A stretch of DNA of 64,000 nt from CBDCWQ01 sp965223435 (GTDB taxonomy: Bacteria; Myxococcota; Kuafuiibacteriia; Kuafuiibacteriales; Kuafuiibacteriaceae). Positions 1 through 7,202 of this stretch are shown piece by piece (the first letter of the stretch is position 1; each line of letters starts with the position of its first letter). The notes beneath the pieces were generated by a model, which did no database searches, was not told the origin of the DNA, and saw only the letters and a list, made by a program, of their open reading frames with translations. Both the position numbers and the translations under genes were made by a program. The stretch is from positions 124,001-188,000 of the forward strand of contig CBDCWQ010000006.1 of NCBI GenBank assembly GCA_965223435.1, in the 5' to 3' direction.

Positions 1-33
1 CCTTGGGCACCGAAGGGTAATCTTGGTAAGACC

Positions 34-2577
34 ATGGTTCGGAGGAGAGCGCGGTGGGAATGCCTGGTGGGGGCCATGGCGGTGTGGGTGCCTCAGGCGG
101 TCCTCGCCGGCGATGCCGGCCTGGGCGCGACGGCCGCGCTCCATGTCGAGTCCGAGACCCAGAGCGTGCTGGTGGCGCGCATCGAGGTTCCACCGGGATA
201 CCATCTGTGGTCCCTCGATCCCGGTGACGGGCCCAAGGCACTTGTTCTTGAGCTAGAAGGCAAGGGTTTTGCGCGAGAGAAGAATGGTGTTTGGCATGGT
301 TCGACTCCAGTTGTGGCCTACGACCGGGGTTTTGAGCGCAAACTGGCCCATTATCCAGCCGGGGTGGCCTTATTCGCAACCAAGGTTTCGCACCAGCCAG
401 GGCAACAAGACCTGCCCAGGCTGGTCTTGAGCGGCCAAATTTGTAACGAGACCCATTGCCTCGACCAAAAACTGTCGGTCCCCGTCGAACGAAAAAAAGA
501 ACCGTTCAAGACTGCGATGTGGTCGGAGCCTCCACTGTCGGTTCGGCCCAAGGCCGCGTCTTTGCTGGCTGGATGGCCGCGGTCTTCGGCTGCCCCCTCC
601 GCTGAAGAGAATGCGCTGCCGGAGTCCTTGCCCGTCGCGGGTGTCTCTGCCGGCGCCCAAGCGCTTGCCCAAGCCAAGAACAAAGGGGTGTGGGCCTTTA
701 TATTGATGGCTTTTGCGTTTGGTCTCGCAGCCTTGGCGACCCCTTGTGTGTTTCCCGCGATTCCACTGACGGTCTCGTTTTTTTCCAAGTATTCGGGCGA
801 GAGCCTGGGGCGAGGGGCGCGGTTGGCTGCGGTGTATGCGCTGACCATGGTTGCGTCTTTTAGCGGTGCGGGGGTTTTGATTTCCATCTTGTTCGGGGTG
901 ACCGGGGTGCAGCGTTTCGCGGCCCATCCGATCTTCAATTTGTTTCTCGGTGCCCTTTTGGGCCTGTTCTCGCTCAATCTTTTGGGTCTTTTCGATATCC
1001 GCGCTCCGGCTTGGATGACCCGAGGTGCGAATCGTCTGGAGGCCAAGTTTGGTCGTGGAGCGGCACTGGGGAACGGGGCGAAAAAGAGCGGTGGCTTGGG
1101 TGACTACCTGGTTGTGAGTGTGGCTGCTTTGACGGCGACGACCGTCTTTTTTACCTGCACCGTTGCTTTTGTCGGCCTCGTTTTGGTGGAGGCTGCGCAG
1201 GGTGCGTGGTTTTGGCCCACGGTGGGGATGCTGGCGTTCTCGTCAGCGTTTGCGCTGCCTTTCTTTGTTCTCGCTTTGTTTCCGAGTGCAGCCAATCGGC
1301 TTCGCGGGACGTCGGGCCAATGGCTCGAGGCGACCCGGGTGACGCTGGGCTTTTTAGAATTGGCGGCGGCCACCAAGTTTGTGTCCAACGCGGATCTCAT
1401 CTGGTCGTGGGGCATGCTCACCCGGGAGGTGGTGCTTGCGTTTTGGATCCCGCTGTTCGGAATCGCGGGCCTTTACCTCTTGGGCAAGCTTAAGATCGGC
1501 GCCCAGTCTTTGAATACTGCCGAAGGTGGCGCTTCTGTGGTGCAGGTCATGGCCTCGACCGTTTTTTTCGGTGTGGCGTTGTACCTCGGTGCGGGATTTT
1601 TGCAGGGGCGGGCTTTTGGTGGCTGGGTGGACGGATGGTTGCCTCCTGTAGTCTATCCAGGGACGGCTGCGAGACCGGGCTTGGCGAAGGCTGGCCGCTC
1701 CGAGAATGCGCTGAAGTGGACTGAGGATTTGAGGACGGCAAGACGGCAAGCCGAAAAGGAGGGTCGCTTGGTGTTTGTTAATTACACCGGCTATTCTTGC
1801 ACCAACTGTCGATATATGGAGGGTGCGGTGTTCACTCAGCCCAATGTTGCCGCGCTCTTGAACAACATGGTGCTGGTCGAACTGTACACCGACGGGGGCA
1901 CAGAGGCTCACCAAGCGAACCGCGAAGATCAGGCCGAGCGCTTTGGTACCGTGGCCCTGCCTCATTACTCCGTGGAGCGGCCTAGCGGCAGCGTTGTTGG
2001 GACTTTTCCAAGTTCGACCAACGACCCCGAAGAATTTCGCCGGTTCCTGGAGGAAGCGCTCAAAAAAGGGAAGACGCTCGAAGAATCCGCATCGGCGAAA
2101 AAGCTGGCATTGAAAACGACGCAGCTGTCCGATGGATCACCCGCGTCTGCCATTGAGGCCGGACACTGGACGTTGATCAACTTTTGGGCCACGTGGTGTG
2201 CCCCGTGCCGAGAGGAGCTCAAGGCCTTTATGGTCGAACTCGGTCGCGATTTCGAGGCCCAGGGTCATCGTTTTCGCACCGTTGCCGTGGAGGCCGACGA
2301 CGGGGTTGTCTCGGCCCTCAAGTTCATGCGCGATCTTCGAGTTCCCCCTCGCTCGGCGCTCCGCGTTTCCAGCGAATACACGGACCATGAAGTGGACCCT
2401 CGGCTGGATTTTGATGGCTCGCTCCCCTACACCGTGCTGATTTCCCCCGCGGGCGAAGTGGTATGGAAACACAAGACGAAGATTTCAGAAGCTCAGCTGA
2501 AGCGCATTTTGGCCGAGTACACTGGGTATGCGAGCGCCCACCGGTTGGGGGAAGGGGCGGGCACCAGGATTCGCTAG
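34..2577 (+). CDS. DsbD-like thiol:disulfide interchange protein with two C-terminal thioredoxin domains
   Basis: It probably moves electrons from cytoplasmic thioredoxin across the inner membrane to periplasmic proteins. A signal peptide ends near residue 25 (VLAGDAG). A DsbD-alpha-like periplasmic domain follows to about residue 200, then a multi-helix membrane domain. The two membrane cysteines lie in ATPCVFPAIPLTVSFF (about residue 238) and FFTCTVAFVG (about 376), which is the DsbD beta-domain pattern. Residues 560-680 form a thioredoxin-like domain with CTNC (about 589), the usual DsbD gamma module. A second, TlpA/ResA-like thioredoxin domain with WATWCAPC (about 722) makes up the C-terminus. 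At 847 residues it is longer than standard DsbD because of this extra domain. The ATG at 34 puts the signal peptide in frame; an ATG at 76 is an alternative. The end converges with the next gene 8 bases away. Confidence 0.88.
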   Translation: MVRRRARWECLVGAMAVWVPQAVLAGDAGLGATAALHVESETQSVLVARIEVPPGYHLWSLDPGDGPKALVLELEGKGFAREKNGVWHGSTPVVAYDRGFERKLAHYPAGVALFATKVSHQPGQQDLPRLVLSGQICNETHCLDQKLSVPVERKKEPFKTAMWSEPPLSVRPKAASLLAGWPRSSAAPSAEENALPESLPVAGVSAGAQALAQAKNKGVWAFILMAFAFGLAALATPCVFPAIPLTVSFFSKYSGESLGRGARLAAVYALTMVASFSGAGVLISILFGVTGVQRFAAHPIFNLFLGALLGLFSLNLLGLFDIRAPAWMTRGANRLEAKFGRGAALGNGAKKSGGLGDYLVVSVAALTATTVFFTCTVAFVGLVLVEAAQGAWFWPTVGMLAFSSAFALPFFVLALFPSAANRLRGTSGQWLEATRVTLGFLELAAATKFVSNADLIWSWGMLTREVVLAFWIPLFGIAGLYLLGKLKIGAQSLNTAEGGASVVQVMASTVFFGVALYLGAGFLQGRAFGGWVDGWLPPVVYPGTAARPGLAKAGRSENALKWTEDLRTARRQAEKEGRLVFVNYTGYSCTNCRYMEGAVFTQPNVAALLNNMVLVELYTDGGTEAHQANREDQAERFGTVALPHYSVERPSGSVVGTFPSSTNDPEEFRRFLEEALKKGKTLEESASAKKLALKTTQLSDGSPASAIEAGHWTLINFWATWCAPCREELKAFMVELGRDFEAQGHRFRTVAVEADDGVVSALKFMRDLRVPPRSALRVSSEYTDHEVDPRLDFDGSLPYTVLISPAGEVVWKHKTKISEAQLKRILAEYTGYASAHRLGEGAGTRIR

Positions 2578-2585
2578 GCGGCAGG

Positions 2586-2915
2586 CTACCAGGTTTCGGA
2601 ACATTCCTCCCAAAGACCTGCGGGCTGTCGACAATCCTCGGGCTCGGCGTTGCTAAAGTCTGGCGTGGTTCCGCTCAGTGAAGTGGACTCGTCCGGTATG
2701 GTTTGGGCAGCGGCCAGCTTCTCTGTCGGCTCGGCTTCGTCTGGGTGTTCGAGTCGCCCGTCTCGGTGGACCCTGGCCCCTGCGATGCGCTCCAAGGAAG
2801 GTCTTTTTGCCCCGGGTGGATGCCTCAGAAGAACGCCGCCGGGGACATTCATGCCGTGGACGCCTGTTCGAAGCTCTGGATGGCTGACCTTGAACCAGCA
2901 AAATTGTATGCTCAT
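2586..2915 (-). CDS. small conserved protein, paralogue of the product at 11668-12318
   Basis: The protein has 109 residues and unknown function. It is supported by similarity to the N-terminus of the 216-residue protein at 11668-12318. Both have a Trp near residue 7, then V[HD]G[ML]N[VI]PGG[VI]L[LV]RH, a basic segment ending in RIAGA or RVPGA, a DG turn, and an IPD motif about 25 residues later. This similarity is my own alignment by eye. The ATG at 2915 is chosen because GGGAGC lies about 8 bases upstream and because it gives the same N-terminal length as the paralogue. The C-terminal 40 residues are acidic and Ser/Pro/Glu-rich, probably disordered. There is no signal peptide or membrane helix. 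It may bind a partner at a cytoplasmic complex, but nothing shows which. Confidence 0.6.
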   Translation of the reverse strand: MSIQFCWFKVSHPELRTGVHGMNVPGGVLLRHPPGAKRPSLERIAGARVHRDGRLEHPDEAEPTEKLAAAQTIPDESTSLSGTTPDFSNAEPEDCRQPAGLWEECSETW

Positions 2916-3156
2916 CAGTTTGCTCCCATCGATGTGATGGCAACAGAGTTGCGTTGCATTTGTCCACAAGCTTGCACGGGAGCCGCTTCAAGGTGTTAGC
3001 TTCCCATCGCGTTTGGTTAAGGCGTTTCCGAGTGAAACAAGGTTTGGGCTTCCGAGCGAAAATCATTCGTTCCCCCAGGCCTTGGCGTTTTTCGCGATGT
3101 GGGTCCAACACGCTACTGTAGGTCCATTCTAAGCCCTTGGGTCACTTCGTTCGGGA

Positions 3157-3750
3157 TTGTATGATTCCAAACGTGCGCGAATCGGCCAGCAAATTGATCG
3201 TCGCCGAGGCGGAGGTGGTGTTCTGAGAGGTGAAACAAGCTCGGCACCGCTTACCTACGAGCTGTCGTCCAAGGCACTCACGGAATGCTGGGGGGCGATT
3301 GGGGGTATTGTACATTCTATCTGTGCCGCGCCCGAGAACCGGCAGTGGACGGCGACCGAGCGTGAATCGATCGCCACCGTTTTACGCGAGTTATTGGAGA
3401 ATACGATCAAGTACGCCGACTGGACCCAACCACGGCCTCCCAGTCTGGAATTTCGTTGTTACGCCGATCGGACCGTCTGTGTTCATACGAGCAACGTGGT
3501 TGATCTCGATGCGGCCTACCATAAAGGTTTTTTGGCGGTCTTAGATCGTATCAAGGTCTCTCGAAGTGCCAAACTTGCCTATGAGGCGAGAACCCGTGCC
3601 ATCGCTTCTGGGAGTAGCTTTTCGGGCTCAGTGGGTCTTGGCCTATTGCGCATTGCCTACGAGAACAACTGCTCCATCGAGGGTGACTTTCGGGACGGCG
3701 TCCTCATGATTGATGTGAAAATGAGGCTCGAAAAAGCTCGGTCGCTCTAG
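3157..3750 (+). CDS. HATPase-like regulator (anti-sigma-factor / slr1658-like)
   Basis: The 197-residue protein shows two landmarks of the GHKL ATPase fold: an N-box-like RELLENTIKYAD (about residues 79-90) and a glycine-rich GSVGLGLLRIAYEN (about 157-170). No histidine-acceptor domain or membrane segment is present, so it resembles stand-alone anti-sigma-factor kinases or the slr1658/DUF6272-type ATP-binding adaptors. Such proteins usually act with response regulators or PP2C phosphatases, but no such partner is adjacent here. The only in-frame start after the upstream stop at 3130 is a TTG at 3157. No clear ribosome-binding site precedes it, so the N-terminus is uncertain. The first 25 residues are Arg/Gly-rich and may be untranslated. 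The gene converges with the next, 11 bases away. Confidence 0.6.
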   Translation: MYDSKRARIGQQIDRRRGGGGVLRGETSSAPLTYELSSKALTECWGAIGGIVHSICAAPENRQWTATERESIATVLRELLENTIKYADWTQPRPPSLEFRCYADRTVCVHTSNVVDLDAAYHKGFLAVLDRIKVSRSAKLAYEARTRAIASGSSFSGSVGLGLLRIAYENNCSIEGDFRDGVLMIDVKMRLEKARSL

Positions 3751-3761
3751 CCCTGTGAATG

Positions 3762-4436
3762 TCAAAAATCGCTTGCAACCGGCGGCGTAATGGGGCCCCG
3801 CGAAGGCGGTGTTGGTTGCTCTTTGCCGGGCGGGTTTTGTAGAGGCGTTGACTTCGGATCGGCCTGCACGGTCACTCTGGTGATTGATTCGTCCGTTTTT
3901 TTTGCTCCCCCACAGCGGTCGATTTCAGCGAGAATAAGAAAACAACGCTGGCTTGCCACAACAATGTCCAAGTATGCGGTGTCTGCCGAGCGAACCGCGT
4001 CGTTGCTGATGGCTTTCTTGAGTTTCCTCTCCGCTTTTTTGGAGAGCTCCATAAGGGCTTTGATTTGACCTAGCTTCTCGAAAATACAGGCCTTGCGGAC
4101 GTGATTGTGCTGCAATCCTGCTTCCTTGTAATCTTCTTGGACGCGAAGAAGAATTTGTTGTTGTTCTTGAGCCATGGTTTCAGCTCGAGAAATTTTCTTT
4201 TTGTCTTCGGTATCAGATGCGTGTTCTAAACTGAAAATGCCTCGTGGTGTGGTGCGCTTAAAGTATGGGTCTATTTTCTGCGTGCTGGGTTGCGTGGTGT
4301 CGACCAAAGTTGCGTCTTCTGCGATACCCTCTGCTGGCGAACATAAAATTGCGGCGGCGAGCAGCGGGTAGAGTAGAACCTGGCCTGGGTGCGATAGATT
4401 TGGGATGTGGGATAACGGGCCGATTCTTCTACGCAT
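3762..4436 (-). CDS. exported helical protein of unknown function
   Basis: From the ATG at 4436 the product starts MRRR and has a hydrophobic stretch (VLLYPLLAAAILC) followed by SPAEGIAEDA, so it is probably a secreted or periplasmic protein of 224 residues. The middle (residues 80-185) is strongly helical and charged. It contains RKACIFEKLGQIKALM and, about 45 residues later, a second Cys in LAEIDRCGG. This arrangement (Cys-x3-Lys-Leu, a helix pair, then a Cys-Gly end) resembles a family of small exported helical proteins common in Myxococcota; that link is from memory. The last 40 residues are Pro-rich. The frame is open upstream to 4685, but the extra part has no conserved look. It is convergent with the HATPase gene. 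Confidence 0.55.
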   Translation of the reverse strand: MRRRIGPLSHIPNLSHPGQVLLYPLLAAAILCSPAEGIAEDATLVDTTQPSTQKIDPYFKRTTPRGIFSLEHASDTEDKKKISRAETMAQEQQQILLRVQEDYKEAGLQHNHVRKACIFEKLGQIKALMELSKKAERKLKKAISNDAVRSADTAYLDIVVASQRCFLILAEIDRCGGAKKTDESITRVTVQADPKSTPLQNPPGKEQPTPPSRGPITPPVASDF

Positions 4437-5046
4437 ACGCTTCGAATAGGATCGCGTTGGGTGCCGGTCAAAGCAGGGTCGATTTGTCAAGAATTTCGCC
4501 GTGTGGGTTCCCACTCCATCCGACAAACACGAAGGACAATGTGGGCCTGGTTGGCATAAGCTCGGTCTTTTCAGGAGGGCGAACTCCTTGGTGTGTTCTT
4601 GCAATATGAATTGCGGATGAGGGTTTGGAGCCAACGTGAGGCTCGCGGTTTGGCTATGAGGGGAAGTAAGATTGTTCACGCTCATGGCGCCAAAGCGCGC
4701 ATCAAGTGCGCGGTGTCACCGTTGCGGCGCCGCTCGAAGGTCGGTATTTGCTCATCGCGATGAGCCACAAGCCCCGTTCGGAAACGTCGGCTGTTGTCAT
4801 TTCCATCAGTGGACGTAGGTTGAGTTGCGAAGAGGGAACCGACGAGATTTCAAAAGCAGTACGCGTGCATTCGATGGAAGCACACAGCGATCGTTGTGAG
4901 GCTGCGTACGAGCGCCCGATGTTGCGCTATGTGGGTACGCTCAGGTCCGCGCTTCAAAAAACAGGACGGACACCCTCATAACCGCGTCCGGATGGCAGAA
5001 TATACACGTGATGAACATTCGCTGAATCCGCTAGGATTTGATTCTG
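4437..5046. other. 610-base gap with one doubtful small ORF
   Basis: This stretch separates two minus-strand genes. The only item of note is a short plus-strand reading frame at 4760-4981 (GTG alternative at 4706), listed separately. I see no hairpin with a T-run, no tRNA and no repeat. The promoter of the gene starting at 4436 should lie near its left end. Confidence 0.4.
4760..4981 (+). CDS. doubtful small ORF ending in a lasso-peptide-like YxxPxLxxxG motif
   Basis: A 73-codon frame from ATG 4760 (GTG at 4706 also possible) with no visible ribosome-binding site. Its C-terminal part reads YERPMLRYVGTLRSA, which fits the YxxPxLxxxG signature of lasso-peptide leaders recognised by RRE proteins. 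The remaining tail (LQKTGRTPS) lacks the Asp/Glu at position 7-9 that a lasso core needs. No lasso cyclase, protease or RRE gene lies in the window. I list it only because of this match; it is more likely to be chance than a gene. Confidence 0.15.
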   Translation: MSHKPRSETSAVVISISGRRLSCEEGTDEISKAVRVHSMEAHSDRCEAAYERPMLRYVGTLRSALQKTGRTPS

Positions 5047-5814
5047 TTAGGGGCTGTGGCTGGTGGAAAATATTTGATGAAGTCTAAGGCCTACGGTGGT
5101 TGATGTTTCGACGACCAATTCACCTCGAAACCGTTGCTGAATCCCAAGGAGGAAGGGTCGACAAACTTGAGCGCACAAAGAACCTCGGCACGCGGGTCGC
5201 GGCGAAAAGCAGAGACCTCCAAGGAGTGCGATTGGCCCTTCGAGGAAAATCATAGAAGTACAGTCTTGGCAGCATGGGTCGTTTCCACAGCCGGCGTCGG
5301 TGCAGGTTGGGGGGCCTGCGGTGGCGGTGCCGATCAGGTCGACGATGAGCCCGTGGTAGCGAGTGGCCCCCTCAAAAGCAGCCGTTGAGGAAAGGGTGTG
5401 TTCGGGCAAACGCCGACAAGCGTTTCCTGCATCGCCCGTACCCGCGTCTTCGCCTCCCGCGTCTTCGCCTCCTGCGTCTTCGCCTCCCGCGTCCTCGCCT
5501 CCCGCATCGGGCATCGAGCCTCCGTCGGCCAAAGAGGACGCGTCGTCTTGAGCGTCAGGCATAGAATCGCCCACATCGCCATCTTGGGTGTTGGGACCGG
5601 TGTCCATCGAGGAAGGGCCAACATCGGCACCCACGCGCCCCACTACGATGTTCCCATCCAAGCCTGGGTCAAAGGGGGCTTCGGCGCCGCATCCGGAGCC
5701 GCCCACCACAAAGATGCACGCTGCGCCTACGAGGCAGCCCAAGCGCACGGGTCTATGCAGAGCTGTTGGTCGCCAGGCGCGCGTTGACGGGGTCGGTTGG
5801 TGGTTTTGGGTCAT
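5047..5814 (-). CDS. Cys-rich lipoprotein with an Asp/Gly/Ala repeat linker
   Basis: The product has 255 residues. A signal sequence (GCLVGAACIFVVGGSGC) ends in a lipobox Cys near residue 42, so it is probably anchored to a membrane by lipid. Residues 50-125 form an acidic linker of Asp, Gly and Ala, including four to five GGEDA units encoded by a 15-bp tandem repeat. The C-terminal 125 residues hold about ten cysteines, including CTDAGCGNDPCCQDC, which suggests a disulfide-rich extracellular domain. Acidic DGG/DAG linkers of this sort are typical of Myxococcota lipoproteins. It is the third gene of an operon after the lipase-like and FadL-like genes, 24 bases behind the latter, so it may have an accessory role at the outer membrane. 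I cannot name its function. Confidence 0.7.
   Translation of the reverse strand: MTQNHQPTPSTRAWRPTALHRPVRLGCLVGAACIFVVGGSGCGAEAPFDPGLDGNIVVGRVGADVGPSSMDTGPNTQDGDVGDSMPDAQDDASSLADGGSMPDAGGEDAGGEDAGGEDAGGEDAGTGDAGNACRRLPEHTLSSTAAFEGATRYHGLIVDLIGTATAGPPTCTDAGCGNDPCCQDCTSMIFLEGPIALLGGLCFSPRPACRGSLCAQVCRPFLLGIQQRFRGELVVETSTTVGLRLHQIFSTSHSP
5444..5503 (-). repeat. four tandem copies of a 15-bp unit inside the lipoprotein linker
   Basis: On the plus strand the unit is gcgtcttcgcctccc. The four copies start at 5444, 5459, 5474 and 5489 and differ at only two positions. In the minus-strand gene each unit encodes GGEDA, so unit gain or loss keeps the frame and only changes linker length. Confidence 0.9.
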
Positions 5815-5838
5815 GGCACCCAGGCGTAGTTTCTGGGG

Positions 5839-7146
5839 TTAGATGCTGACACCCACCGAAGTGGAGAGAATGTGGACCATCCCCCCCGGATAGGTCCCGT
5901 CGGTGAAGGTCAATGAGGCGCCTGGCGCGACGTCTCGACTCAAGAGGACCAAGCCCATATAGGCGATGTCTGCGCGGACAGGGCCAAAGTCATAGCCGCC
6001 ACCGAGCGAGAAGATGATTCGGGTAGCGTCCCTGAGGGTCGGATCGAGCGTCTCCTCAGGAATGGGAGAAAAGTCGAGCGCGAATCCGGCTCGGGCAACC
6101 GCTTTTCCAAGCTCGTACTGTCCACCCAGGCGAAAGGCTGGGGTCACACTCCAGTTTCGCGGGTCGCCGCTGGACTCAGCGGGTCTGCCCGTTGAGAAAT
6201 TGATGCGAAGCTCATCGTAGGCGTTCCAAAGCGTGAGATGGCTGGAGAGCTCGACGGTCAGTGGACCATCTTCCCAGCCTACACCGAGGTGAAACGAATG
6301 GGGCAGGGTAATATCGGCGTCGCCTTTTTGGTCTGGGAAGTTGGCCTGAATCTCGGCCGCGGCTTCGGGGGGAATGTCAAAGTCTGCGTCTCCAGAAAAG
6401 GAGAGATCGATGGCAGACCGAAAAGAGAATCCCAGGCGCAAGTGATCCAACAGGCGAACCTGAACGCCGGCATTGGCGCCGACGCCAAACGCAGTTCCGG
6501 ACATATTGAGTTTGCCTTCTTGGCTATACTGGGGGGTGGGAAAAAGGACCTGGCCGGTATCTTGGGCGCCAAGGGTTCGCGTGAGCGAAACCGACGCCGG
6601 GACCAAGGACACGCCTACAGCCACCGAAACCGCGTCGGTCAATTTGAGGGCGATGGCGGGTGTCAAGAATGCGGCACGCAGGCTGAGGCGTTCGACCACC
6701 GTGCGACCCACAAATTGGTCAGGGTTGGCCCACTGGAAGCGCAGCCCATAAGGAAAGTAGACGCCGAAGCCCACGTACGCTTTGGGAGAGAGGGCGCGGG
6801 CAATGTAGAGGTTTGGGACGGGAACAAAATCATTCTCAATCGACTGGGAGACCGAGCCGCCCCCGGGGTTGGTCGAGGGAAGACCGGTCCCTTCGTAGGT
6901 GGCCGATGGATTGACCACGGTCACGCCCACCAAAAAAGAAGTCCCCTTCGTGTGTGTCAATCCCGCCGGGTTGTGAAACACCGAAGACGCATCCTTGATG
7001 GTGGCCACCACCGAACTTGCGCGCCCGGTCGCAGCCGCCGACTGTTCGTTCAGTTGGTACCCCGCGGCGTAGGCTGTAGAGGCGATGCCCGAAAGAAAGA
7101 AGGCTAGACTGAATGACGATAAATAGACGGGGCGGGTTCGGTTCAT
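5839..7146 (-). CDS. FadL/OmpP1/TodX-family outer-membrane transporter
   Basis: This 435-residue protein is predicted to form an outer-membrane beta-barrel that takes up long-chain fatty acids or other hydrophobic compounds. The ATG at 7146 gives a clear signal peptide ending at AYA before AGYQLNEQSAAATGRA. That segment matches the FadL family N-terminus (GFxxxEQSAxxxGxA), the hatch region. It is followed by DASSVFHNPAGLT, the family's NPA signature. The rest alternates polar and hydrophobic residues as beta strands do. The frame is open to 7218, but this would place residues before the signal peptide. It lies 56 bases after the lipase-like gene and 24 before the lipoprotein gene, all on one strand, which suggests that lipid hydrolysis and uptake of the released fatty acids are linked. 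Confidence 0.88.
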   Translation of the reverse strand: MNRTRPVYLSSFSLAFFLSGIASTAYAAGYQLNEQSAAATGRASSVVATIKDASSVFHNPAGLTHTKGTSFLVGVTVVNPSATYEGTGLPSTNPGGGSVSQSIENDFVPVPNLYIARALSPKAYVGFGVYFPYGLRFQWANPDQFVGRTVVERLSLRAAFLTPAIALKLTDAVSVAVGVSLVPASVSLTRTLGAQDTGQVLFPTPQYSQEGKLNMSGTAFGVGANAGVQVRLLDHLRLGFSFRSAIDLSFSGDADFDIPPEAAAEIQANFPDQKGDADITLPHSFHLGVGWEDGPLTVELSSHLTLWNAYDELRINFSTGRPAESSGDPRNWSVTPAFRLGGQYELGKAVARAGFALDFSPIPEETLDPTLRDATRIIFSLGGGYDFGPVRADIAYMGLVLLSRDVAPGASLTFTDGTYPGGMVHILSTSVGVSI

Positions 7147-7202
7147 GGGGCGGCCTTTCTGGGGAGGGTGTTCGAATGCGAGGTGCTTCACGGGGTCACC
7201 TT

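Noticed and set aside
2650..2999. plus-strand frames opposite the small conserved protein
   Set aside because: The minus-strand frame has a paralogue, a start with Shine-Dalgarno sequence and better composition; the others have none.
6238..7107. 289-codon plus-strand frame
   Set aside because: It is antisense to the FadL-like gene and has no domain or start signal.
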